Origin: Isoetes taiwanensis
Taxonomy: Eukaryota; Streptophyta; Lycopodiopsida; Isoetales; Isoetaceae
Assembly (NCBI GenBank): GCA_021234155.1
Contig: JAJEKV010000017.1
Coordinates: forward strand, 1,293,467-1,357,466
Direction: 5' to 3'
Length of the DNA: 64,000 nucleotides
The notes under the pieces are model-generated. The model was not told the origin of the DNA. It made no database searches and worked only from the letters and a program-made list of their open reading frames with translations. Both the position numbers and the translations under genes were made by a program. Positions 41,539 to 53,333 of the stretch are shown piece by piece. The first letter of the stretch is position 1. Every line of letters begins with the position of its first letter.

Positions 41539-43116
41539 GTTTTTTCAGGTTTATGGCAAATTCTTTCCATTATAAAACTTTGACCCGCCTGAATAAATAA
41601 AGTGTTAAAAACAATTTCTGTTTCACACCGTCTCGGTGGGGAATGGTCGGATGCTTTAAGCATTCGACATATAGATTTCGTAAAATGCCTCTGTTAATGC
41701 GGTTGATTTAGGGCAGAAGAGCTGCAGTCAGGTATCTTCCGTTGTCCCCAAAAATGCATTTGTTCGCATTCCATTTTGTCTGGTCTATTCAGATCTGGCG
41801 TGATTTTGCCTTTATAAGGTTGGAATTTGCTTACAAGTACTTCGTTTAGCTGCATTAGTTAGTTATGGGATGTATTAGCTTTGTTTTGATCCAGCTCAAG
41901 CTGCTTCCATACAGTGAGATACAGTAAATATTGTAACTGAAAACAAATTCGGAAGGCAGTTTACGTAGAATACGCAGACTACTTTTGTGGTGTTGAGACA
42001 TATGGTTATTTTTCAACAATCCATGCCCATCTGAGGTTTACGTATGAAGGTGCTTCTTATTTACAGTTTTGGTTGAGTTTACATTGAATGTGCCAGCAAT
42101 TTGCAGCTTTAAATTATGTTGTTATATCAGGGGTTTAGCTGCGCTTTAAAGATCTAAGGCTAATCCGGGCAGAGATCGCGGATAACAATTCATATCTGCT
42201 CAATAATTTTGCTACTTAAATTAAAGAACTCCAGTTATGTCATGTCGCTGCTAAATTGTCCAGATACAAGCTGATTAACATCAAGATAAAATGCAACTTA
42301 TTTCCGCTTCTAAAAGTTGAATGAGAGAGAGAAAATAAGCAAGAGTGTTAGATCTGGAAAAAAGAAAGATCTTTCTCAGGTGATGAGATTAGGATATCCA
42401 ATAAACAAAAGAACTTTGGCAGACTAACTGATTTCCTTTCTACCTGTTTTGCAGAGTAGTTGTTGAGCTACTTGAAGTTCAAAGGTTCTCATGCATGATA
42501 ATCAGGGGGTGCAATTTAACTTCAAACACACTATATTGGAGCTCTGAAAGGAGCAATTATTGATCAAGATGATTAGTCGCTCACTTGTGTTGACATATTT
42601 GTATCTTTTAATTTATATAACACTATCTTCTGGTGTGATTTTTATATAACAAAGGTAAACAAGCCATTTTTACCAATCTCATCTTACAGGACTAGTTCAT
42701 AATACCTCGGAATCAAATTAATCCATCAATAATTTTGCAGTGGGGTCTTATCGAAAAGCATTTTGGTTTTCCATATCCAATCATTAATTCTTTTAGTATA
42801 ATGATCCATATGGGTTTTTCTGAATTGTGACATTTTTTCTGATAATGTACTCATAGTTTGTGAAAAATGCCTTTCATGCATTTAATGACCATATATTAGG
42901 TTAAAGCCTACTTGGTTGCCTAACACGTGACATCCATTTCTGCAGGTTGCACCCCTGTAAATATGACATTAGAAATGTAAGTCATTTCACTTCTAAATGC
43001 ACTATCCCTGAATTCTGTCAAGCTATAGATGTAGATGCACATGAATAAATCTACATAGCCATTTTAGGATGAAAAAGAATGTTCGCTTGATCATGTATGC
43101 ATGATCGGCTACTTTG
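41539..43116. other. Unit-end spacer, single copy in this window
   Basis: It is AT-rich, with some intron-like acceptors (TTTCTGCAG near 42,940) but no recognised exon. Its duplicate, if the duplication is tandem, lies beyond 64,000. Confidence 0.45.
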
Positions 43117-44006
43117 GCTACTCTTATCAACGCTGATGCATCCGCTTTTGCAAAGGGTAGGAGGTTATGTGCTCCAAACTCCACTCTGTAGAGCCCAAAA
43201 CGTCCCTACATCTGCTATAGACACATGACATCATCAATTACCAATCTAGCAAATGAAACCTACACATAGCAAATAAACAACTGCTAAATAAATATGCTCT
43301 TTGAAAACCATTATCCAAACATTTGACACAAAAATTTTTCATGGTGAAAATAAATTTTTAATAACACAAGTATGTGTGTATGCATGCAACACTCCTTTTT
43401 GACCCTATTTTCCTCTATGATTATCCAATCCATAGAAGAGTACGCTTTTATAAGAGAAAAGGTGGAAATCAAAGACCCCGGGATGCTATGGCCAGTACAA
43501 CCATACAAAGCGTAAACTTTTGTGCTAGCGTCTTATTTAAAATCATGCATGAATTTCTAGGTCTATCAATATGGTGGATACATGTCGTGCTCCTATTGGA
43601 TCTATTCTTCCTACTTTCTCTACCTTCATTCCTCATACACAAAATTCATTGCCCCAAGCATGCACACTAGTTTTTTTTTTTTTTTAAGGATGGGGCAACC
43701 CCTGGGGTTTCACCTTTGATCAACATATAACCCATGAGAGTTCAATGAAGGGATTTTTGGACCATTTGCATAATGTGATACTTAGGGTTTGGGGGTGTTT
43801 TAGGCACTTCTAGTGCAAAATTTATACACCGAGGGACCAAATTGCCTTCAAAAATCGATACAAAGGGGATTTTTTTCTACTCCTTGAATGCCGGATGCCA
43901 TACCCCCCATATATAAATTTGATTCCCGAGGCAACCCTAGGGATGGGTAGGTGAGCATATATATAGATTACTAGAGAAAAGAAAAGTTTCAAAAATTATC
44001 TATCTG

Positions 44007-45715
44007 TTTTGGAATGTTTTTTCCTAAGAATAAATTTCCTTTTCCAAAAAAAGATCCTATACTCCTCTCTTTGATCTCCAACGGCATGGGAAGCCGTGGA
44101 CAATATTGTAGACAAATCCTCGGTCTTGCCTCTTGTGTTGAGAATCTTATGTAGGATTATGTTTGAGCTTGGATGCGGTTGCATGAACAACCATCTTTGC
44201 TTCTTTTTCTTCTAGTTCATCAATTTTGTCCCCCTTTCCACTTCATCTTGTTGGTTTTTTCGCTAGCTAGGGTATGAGGCTTGTTCTTGCTTATATTCCT
44301 CAATATAGATTCTTTTAGAGCCATGGAAGCCCGACCTTGCAACTTTCTCTTTTTTTCAAGTTTTAAATGTATGTCCTTCATATTTTCGGTCTGCGATTTT
44401 GATTGAAGTTCATTATCTCAAATTTGTTAAATGACCTCTCCTTGCAATTGCAAAAAAGAAGAGAAATAGCTGAATGATGATGCCCCATGGTCGTAGCTTC
44501 CTTTCACTTTGAGATCAACTTGCAATATTTACAAAGGTCCGAGATGGAGGAAACTTGGATCTCTTTCTCGTCGAGGCCCAAATGTTTTGAAATTGAACCA
44601 ATTCCTCGGGATGATGGGCTAAGTGGAGTTGTTGCCATTGTACATGAGGAATTGTCGAGAATTAATAGAGTATTTCAAATTATTTTGCCAAGGATGAGCG
44701 TTCCCCAAGGGCATGGCATATTTATGTCTACTCTCTCTCTTACAAGATATTTTGTGTGTTTTCTAGAAAGGGAGTCACTTTTGTTCGGATTTAAAAGACT
44801 TGCTACTTGATTTTGGTTCAAAACACTGCCTATTCCACCATGGTTTGTAACAATGAGGATTCTCATTATAAGAGGTACAATGGTTACATATGTTAACCGT
44901 GGGTAGCCACACACTGCGTACTACCCACAAACAAATAATGTGCTAACGCCAATGTGGGTCGGAGAACATATTACAATTGGTGAGCCAGAAAGAAGACAAC
45001 AATAGTGGCAATGGGGGAATAACTCACATGAAGCTTTACATTTTGCCAAACCTAAGTTTATATGTTTGTGTATCATAAGTGTGGTTGGCGCTTTGTATCT
45101 TGCTAATAGCTAAGGTACTCAAAGGAATTTCCATTACGTTTCATGCTTTGCTGACTATTGTAGGAGGAATACCTAAGAATAATATAATGATTGTTAAGCT
45201 GTATACACTCCTTCAATATGTTGAAAGCTTTTGTGAACTTCAGGATAGTTAACATCTTATTTTAAAAGCAATGTATTGTTTTACAAAACTGCTTAGTTAA
45301 TATATTTTCTATTCTATTCTATACATATCTTTGTAGCTTTGCCTTGGACAAATATGCAAGGCTTTTCTACTTGGATTGGTTTTCTTTGTTCTTAAATTCA
45401 TCATGCATTGTTATATGGTTATGATATAAGCTCTCAGAAGCAAAAGACAAGTTAATAGTGAAGGCTCTAGGATACATGCCATGTTATGAAGGTGGAAAGG
45501 TGAATTGAGCATTATTGTTTATATAAATTAATTGCATAAAAAGAATAAAGGGTGTACCCTATTATGCCTAAAAAATAGCCGAACTGAATACATTGCAAGT
45601 TCACAGGCATCAGTAGCATTCCCACTCTGCACCTAACTAGAAGAAAAAACCCTATGTTTTAATGCCTTTTGATGCATTTTTTGAAAAGAAAATAATAATA
45701 TATTATAACTTAATA
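44007..45715. repeat. R-family copy a, unit 2
   Basis: Counterpart of 18,961-20,690, with many one- to three-base indels that break the frames seen in unit 1. Confidence 0.6.
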
Positions 45716-45910
45716 AGATAGATAGATAGATAGATAGTAGTTTTAACGTCACGCCACTAGGCAGCATCCAACTGGACATGTGACTACACACCACACTACA
45801 TTGCTTGGTTGGGCCCTGCCCCCAACCACACATTGCGTCTGTTGGGATTTGACCCCAACGATTACCGAAAGTCTTGATTACAGGCGGTCCTCAACTCGAG
45901 ACCACATTGC
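45716..45910 (-). mobile_element. SINE with (CTAT)n tail, unit 2
   Basis: Counterpart of 20,698-20,898, with the same insertion borders. Confidence 0.7.
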
Positions 45911-46610
45911 TAAGGTCAATTAAAATGCATAACACATTTGTAACGCATAACAACGTTGAAGGGCATTACAAGGTTGTAACACATTTCCAAAGTTTTTAAT
46001 AGACATCAGTTTCACATTTAAAAATAGCATAAAAAAGAAACACACTTCTCCATTTTTAGATGGACTCTCCATTCATTTGTACAACAACTCATACCCTTAA
46101 TTGCCAAAAATAAATGATCACTAAGCATGCTAAAACATCACATACCTATAATGACATATGTGGCCTTTGATGTCTAAGTTGAATTGAATTGAATGTTTTT
46201 TATCGTCCATAAGGAGACCAATTAGTTATGGGACACCAAACCCTGCATACATTGCTTTTGTAAATTTGGTGAATGAAGTTAAAATTGCCAGATTTGAAGG
46301 AATGAATTAGGATTTTCCTTGCAAAAAAATATAGGGATTCCCATGAAATTTCATCATGCACAATTATTCACACATCTTTGCCATAGCCCACATTTGTAGC
46401 AGTATAACAACGTTGAAAGGCATTACAAGTTTTTAACGCATTTCAAAAGTTTTTAATAGACATCAGTTTCACATTTAAAACGAGCTTAAAAAAGAAACAC
46501 ACTTTTCCATTTATAGATGGACTCTCCTTTCATTTGTACATCCGCTCAAACACATAATTGCCAAAATAAATAATCACTAAGCATGCTAATAAAACATCAC
46601 ATACCTATAA

Positions 46611-47490
46611 TAAGATAAGATAAGATAAGATGAATTTTTTAGTCCATTGGAACCAACGGTTATGGGACCAACACATGCAAGGCAACAACCCATCTAAAAC
46701 ACGGGGACTAGGCCCGTCACCAAACACAAGAACCAAATATTAAAAGACTACCAAGAAAAAGACAATGCTAATGCTAGAGGTAATTTTGTGCTTCTAAAAA
46801 TTATCTAGACATAGCCCGTCCAAGGATTGGAAGGCCATTGATCTAGAATAATTGTTCGCCTCCCCTATTACTTTGCCCATTTCGTTTTGCGGTGCGGGCT
46901 GCCCTCACCTTTGCAGAGCTCCTCTTCAGGTTACACAAGCGAAGAGGAGAGGTCCTCTGTCTTGAGAAACTAGTCCCTCTAAGATGGTTGCCATCTTTTT
47001 GAAGAACATGTAGCGACTAAGAGTGTCTTGAAACTGAACCAAAGATGGCGAGGGCGATCGGTCTTGCGGTCCCACCTCTAGTAGCCGGGAGACAACTCCA
47101 CCAACCTTCACATGCATGACATCGAGAAAAAATGCAAAGCCGCATCCACATCGAATGGGCATCATCTTACGCCTGCGCAGCCCCTATATGTCGAAGGTTC
47201 GGGCTCACTGTAGCGATAAGATGCGAGGCGACTATGCTCCTTTCTGCTAGCTCGACACTTGTGACTCTGGTCCCCTTTGGGATTGTGGAGATGACCGTAC
47301 TCCCACATCAACATGTTCCCTTTCCATATCCGCACTCCGGCTTCAACACAATGTTTCTTCCGTGGTTTTGAATTACAGATCTAGTGTCTGTCTTGAGGCA
47401 TCACATGTGCCCACATACTGGGCTTTAGGGTCTGGAATAAAGGCATGTATTAACTGTAATAAGTGTGTCCATCTCTCAATAGACACGATC
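46611..47490 (-). mobile_element. ORF1-only LINE derivative, unit 2
   Basis: Counterpart of 21,589-22,464. Only FFLDVMHVKVGGVV and LVQFQDTLSRYMF remain readable in one frame (46,926-47,165), the rest being shifted. Confidence 0.6.
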
Positions 47491-47734
47491 ATAGATGTGA
47501 CCTTTGATGCCTAAGTTGAATTGAATTGAATTTATTTTATAGCCCACGGAGACCAATTGGCCTATGGGACATCAAACCACGCGATACACTCTCTTCTAAA
47601 TTTATTTGAATGAAGCTAAAATTGCGGTTGATGGAATGAATTAGGATTTTCCTTGCAAAAAAAATACAGGGATTCCCATGAATTTTCATCATACACAATT
47701 ATTCACACAAGCTGCCATAACCAGACTCTGTGAG

Positions 47735-48660
47735 TTTGGGAATGATTTTTCCAGCAACAATTTTTCTCTTTCCGGCAAAAGACCCTACTCCTCTCCAACT
47801 GCGGCATGGAAAAGCCGTGACATCGATAGAATATTGCAGAGAGTCCTCTCGGTTTTGCCTTTTATCGTTGCAAATTTTATGTAAGAATATGTTTGAGCTT
47901 GGGTCCGGTTGCATGAACAGCCATCGCACTCCTTTTTCTTCTCCTTCATCAATTTGCTCCCCAGTTTCCGCCTCCATACTGGCTTTTTCTTTGGCTAGGC
48001 TATGAAGCCGTTCTTGCCATAGGTTTTCTCAACATGGAAGCCACGACCTTGCAACTTTATCGGTTAAGTTTTAAATGCATATCCTAAACTCTCAGTGCAG
48101 AGTTTTTGATTAGAGTTCATTATCTAAGCTTTGTTGCGTGACCTCTCCTCGCAATTGCAAAAAGAAGAGAAATAACTAGATGCTAATGCATGGATATTTA
48201 CTGCTCCACGGTTAAGTAGCTTCCTTTCACTTATTGAGATCAACTTGCAGTGTTTACAAAGGTGCGAGATGGAGGAAACTTGGGTCTCTTTCTCAGCCAG
48301 GCCCGAATGGTTTGATGGGCCTAAGTCAGTTGTTGCCACTATGTACATGAGGTACGGTCGAGAATTAATGGAGTGTTTCAGCGCTATTCTTGCCACAGAT
48401 GAGCGCTCCCCAAGGGCATTGTAACACAATATGCTTCAAGATGTTAAAAGCTTTTGCTTGAACTTCTGCAGATAGTTAGCATCTTATTGTAAAAGCAATG
48501 TATTGTTTTACAAAGACTGTTTAATATATTTTCTATACATATCTTTGGAGCTTTTCCTTGGACAAATATACAAGGCTTTTCTACTTGGATTGGTTTTCGT
48601 GTACTTAAATTCATCATGCATTATTATATGGTTATAGTATAAGCTCTCAGAAGCGAAAGA
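47735..48660. repeat. R-family copy b, unit 2
   Basis: Counterpart of 22,709-23,640, nearly identical, including the same internal deletion. Confidence 0.6.
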
Positions 48661-49257
48661 GGAGACATTTGGCATACCACTTTGATGATAAGCGTTATTT
48701 TGCCAAACACAGATCCAACCTAAATTAAATGTGTCCTCTTATTGACACACTTTTAGGCAAGGACATTTCTTGTCAATATAGTATAGGTCCCCCGCTAACA
48801 ACAACTAATAATTTCATCAAAGTGAGATCTAAGCCATGGAGGCATCACAAATTAAACCACCTTCCCGCTTAGGTCATAGTGGGTTGAATCATTTCATGAA
48901 TGAGCTTTCGGTTTCGAGAAATTCCATTTGATAATTATAACCTCAAAATGCACACTGCTATAAAGTGTCTAACACAGATGCTAAGTACTTGATTACACCA
49001 AGGACGATTTCATAAGACAAAAAGAACTAATTAGGCAAGGCATACCCTCAATGATGAGCAATCTTCCCCTTAATCTATTCCAGTTGAGCTTAATAATGGT
49101 CTACAACTAACTTTGCAGACATGGGCAACAAGTATTACAAGGTGGATGCCATAATTACATAAAAAAAAGGGAGGAGATTTCTCAACATAAAGTTGCCTTG
49201 CTATTTTAGAGCCTAAAATTAGATAGTAATAAATAGGATAGCAGTACTAGGACTCAC

Positions 49258-49501
49258 AGACTAACTGAAACGGGTTTTCCCTCCAGAGCTGAATGCACAT
49301 CAGGTAAGATACTCTGTAGATTCAAGAATGATGTAACAGTCACAAAAATGACCTAGAAGACATGAAATAATGCACATGGAAAGAACACCTTGAGCATTTT
49401 AACTGCCAAATTTATTTTCTCTTCATTCCAAAGCTTCAATATCAATACGGTAAGATGAATTGTTTCAAGTTTTATGAACATGGGTTTTTCAATACCGAAA
49501 T
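49258..49501 (-). pseudogene. ASCC1-like exons, unit 2
   Basis: Exon A is 49,389-49,501 and exon B 49,258-49,313. Splice borders and lengths (113 and 56) are the same as in unit 1, and only a few substitutions separate them (LTVLILKLWN for LTVLMLKLWN; AVKML for AVEML). No selection can be judged from so short a piece. Confidence 0.7.
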
Positions 49502-49768
49502 CTGCATCAAAATAAGAAAGGAACATTCGAAGCACTCCTTTAGTATAAAAGCACACTAAAATAACTACCAAGACATCCACCTACAAGGTATCTCATAAGG
49601 GAATGCTCCTACCCTAGCAAATCCAGCTAGCACTCCATATGAGTTAGCTTATGAAAGGAAACCAAATGTTAATTATCTTGGATTTTTGGATGCTTGGCAT
49701 ATTTAGCCATACCACAAGAAAAGCTCAAGATGTATGACAAATTGCATCTGAGTGCATCGCTATAGGGT

Positions 49769-50411
49769 CACAGTTGCACCAGATAATAAGATCAGAACAA
49801 AACGGAATGGGCAAATAAGGAAAAACCAACGAAACAGACATGCATGCGGATCAGATCCCTTCCGAATCAATTTTTTATTTTTGGCCAAAAAAGTCCCATT
49901 TTGACCTTTTTCCAGTAATGGAAAATCTAACCAAGATTAGCTTGCCCAGCTCTCTATTTTAATGCATCCGGCTCTCTCTTTTAATGCGTTAGGCTTTCCA
50001 TTTATGAGGCCACCATGAAACAGAGGTGGAAGATGTGTGGGTGACTGATGAGGACGAAGAATCTGATGATGTCGATGACGATGAATGATCCAACAAAGTT
50101 CTGAATTTTGTATTTAGTACCTATTGTAGTTTCAACAAGTACTAGGCTGCCATACTATGAGTTTTGGACTGTTATTTCATCAAATATATGCTGCCATGGG
50201 GTTTAGCCTATCCAGCGAAGTATATGAGTTTTAACTGCTATTGAAATTTATTAATCCCTCTTTATTATGTCAATTTCTACCTCATATATAATGATAAACC
50301 TTTAATAGTAAATATTTTTTTTTGTTGCGTTAGTGTTCCGATACATGTTCCTTTCCTCTTTTTGTTCCGTTTCGTTCCAGATGCATAGGAACACGTTCCG
50401 GTGCAACTATG
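49769..50411. mobile_element. hAT transposon, unit 2 (643 bp)
   Basis: It starts CACAGTTGCACC and ends GGTGCAACTATG, with TATAGGGT at 49,761-49,768 and 50,412-50,419. It is the same insertion as in unit 1, so it predates the duplication. Confidence 0.88.
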
Positions 50412-51226
50412 TATAGGGTAACCTATAAGTAAAAAAGTACGAAAAATGTTCCAAAATCAAGAAAGTACTCGGCTCACGAAGCATAGACTTTGTGAAAAGT
50501 GCACCATACTATGATGAGGAGCCATCTCTAAGAAAGAAATTTCATATCAAAATAATCCAGCATTTATTTGAGCGAAGCACCATCTCTTCTCGCATGGATC
50601 CACGGTACTTCTCTTGAACATGATGACTCACATCAAGATTCGGACTCGTATGAGACAAGAGTATTTCCTCTTCAATTTGGGTGCCAGATAGTCAATTGGA
50701 AATTGCACTAAGAAAGATAGCACAACTTTTATCAGTACCAAGTTTTCAATGAACTCACCAACTGCAAGACATGCTTCTTGTATAATCATCTTTACATTAC
50801 ATTAACCATCTTCAAATGCCTATAACCAGGTTTTGATAGCTTTGATTGCTCTTTGTTGCATTTGAAGCTATACTCATCCGGAGTAGGGCTGCCAAACCTT
50901 GCTCTACTCCATGCATGTGCCCCAAAGATGAGCAACTTAATTGGCAAATTCCAACCAAATGCACATATCGGTGGTCGATGAGGATCTGTTATTGTGTCAA
51001 GGCTATCCACGACCTCTCTGGCACTATGACGTTCTAAACCCTAGTCCCAATTCGAAAATCATCTGCCGTTCTGAACCCTATCCCCAATTCAAAATTCATT
51101 TATATGTATTTTTTTCAATCCCTGCTTTACTTTATGTAATTAAAAATTTGTATAGTGGCCTTTTGAAAATGTTCTTAAAAAAATGTTCATTAAACATCTT
51201 ATTGCTAAAACTTTTAACTTTTTCTG

Positions 51227-51535
51227 ATGTCATGGGTGACTGACATGTCACCAAAACTGTTAGCAAATATGGACAAAAAAAAAAAACGGCGAAATGAGAT
51301 GTGTTTTGGAACAAACGATATGCTCCAAAGGGGGTGCAATTTTTTGGTTCTGAAGGATAGTTCCTATTATCAGACACATGGTTTCAAGCTTTCTATTACT
51401 GCACAAGGAAATCGATATGTTCAAGCATGGCATGTGCTAGGTGGCTATGAAACCAATCTTGATGTGCAGGTAGGCGGTGATATGAAGGCCAAGGCCAGTT
51501 TTAACTTTTATCTGAAAATGGGCTGCAATTTGTGA
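51227..51535 (+). pseudogene. Unidentified open frame, unit 2 (longer)
   Basis: The 102-codon frame ends YETNLDVQVGGDMKAKASF and NFYLKMGCNL. Unit 1 has the same frame with a deletion that ends it earlier. It is the better-preserved copy of an unknown fragment. Confidence 0.3.
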
Positions 51536-51671
51536 GGCATATTTGAAATCATCAAAGTGAAAGAGTCCTAATGAAGAGTAGAAGGAATTTAGCTTGTATA
51601 GTTTGTAAATATTTTACACACACATGTTTTTGGTCTTAAAAAACAAGAGCAAAATGGTTTTTGGGTTTGCC

Positions 51672-52330
51672 TTTTTTTGTTTTTTTGAATGATATGAAAC
51701 GTTATTAATCAGAAGAAATCATAAACATAGATGAGGGACTGAAAATTCGGTGGAGAGATTGTCCACCGATCAAAACCACACGCCACCTTGCATCATACAA
51801 CATCTAACAGGCTTATACATAAGTGTTAATCTAAAGATAGTGAATCCAGATACGATTCTTCACTTCGTCCTTTACTGAAGAAGATATATATGTCTTGATA
51901 ATGCATTGCTTAACTTCATTGCCCTTGAAAATGAAGAGATTTCTTTTTTTCCAAATTGACCAAATGATCCATCTTGAAGCCAAATGAAATGCCCTCTTTG
52001 CCAGATTGTCCCAGGAACTTGGGTACACTACCAGTAAGACTTACTGACTATTTAAATTGCAATTGAAAAAACTTTAAAGCCACAACCAAGCCAGTCTAGT
52101 GTGCTAGCATAAGAAAAAACAAAATGCTTGTGTCTCAACTCTCCGAACACGTAAAGGGCATGTTGAAGGCACCTCAGAACGAAATATGTGAACCAAAACA
52201 TTGATGCACACACATCTATAGTCGATCTGAACCATAAAACTGACAACTTTGGATGAAGTAAGATATCCCAAACACATTTCCAAATTGCTTTATGTCGATT
52301 CACTAGTACCATTAAAGGCCTCTTTTGTGA
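51672..52330 (-). mobile_element. 5'-truncated LINE, unit 2
   Basis: Counterpart of 26,622-27,300. KAIWKCVWDILLHPKL and AFHLASRWIIWSIWKK are readable. Confidence 0.65.
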
Positions 52331-52906
52331 TGGCCACTTTTGGTTTTGCATTATTGATGGAGATAACATTTCATCTGGTGAATACATGTGTTTTGCCTCA
52401 TTAATATTTGTTGATTTGAATTCCTTTCATCGTTTCTACATTGTACATGCTTCTAACTCAATCTTACCTAGGAATAAACCTTTTCATCCTCCAAACACTT
52501 TGTCTGTACTCACCCCACCATGGAAGAATCGTGCAACTACATAAATGTATGTTTGATTGTAATGTATATTGTTTCTAAGCTCGTTTGACACATAGAAATG
52601 TCTATAAACAATAAGAATGAAACAAGATGCTTTCGCACGATGGGTTGCCCGCAGAAAAGGGATCCCATTGAGTTGGGTTTACCTTCTACTTTATCTATTT
52701 TGCAGGGACTATAAATGCCGTTTAATAATATTTTGGGCGGGAGGAATCTGGAAAACCTTAAAAATTGGGCGGCAGTAAATCCGACGTCTTGATTTCAAGG
52801 ACGGACATTTCCACAATCTGGACGGTAGCAAGATAGGGTTCCGGGGAATTTCCCCAACGCTGCATAGACCATATCCCTAAAACAATTTAATGGGTTGTTA
52901 TATAAA

Positions 52907-53235
52907 AAAAATATAGATTTAAGATAAAATATAATATAATTACATTAGCTCACTGGTTATATTGGTCAAAGTAATCTTATTAGGACAATGAGTTATTTTG
53001 GTAGAGGTTCGAGCCCACGTATTTATATAAAACCTTAGGTGAAGCCGTATAGAGACTCGATATTCCATCAGAACCTAGGGCTTGCATATATTTCATATTT
53101 TAAAATCATAGGCGCCCCCAATCATAAATGACCATAAGTGAAACGAGAGGTGCCCAGAGGCTCCAACATACGATCTGGGGCATAAGATCGACGAATTCGA
53201 CGACTATGATAGTCCATGGTGCACCTTGTTTAGAA
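52907..53235 (+). repeat. tRNA-promoter-like repeat, copy A, unit 2
   Basis: Counterpart of 27,869-28,200 with the clearest A box (TTAGCTCACTGG) and B box (GGTTCGAGCCC). Confidence 0.5.
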
Positions 53236-53333
53236 TATATAGATAGGGGGTCCCAGGGGGATTTGATATGGATGTAAAAAAGACAATTCTTGAAACCATA
53301 GACCATGTTTCCAAAATAATTTAATGGGTTGTT

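Larger units (their letters stand above)
18062..43116 (+). repeat. Unit 1 of a direct 25-kb duplication
   Basis: From GCTACTCTTATCAACGC onward, everything to about 38,975 recurs in the same order from 43,117 to the end of the window. The offset stays between about 25,015 and 25,055 bases. The part 38,976-43,116 would match sequence beyond the window. This fits a tandem duplication with the junction at 43,116/43,117, though a mis-joined pair of haplotypes would look the same. Confidence 0.85.
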
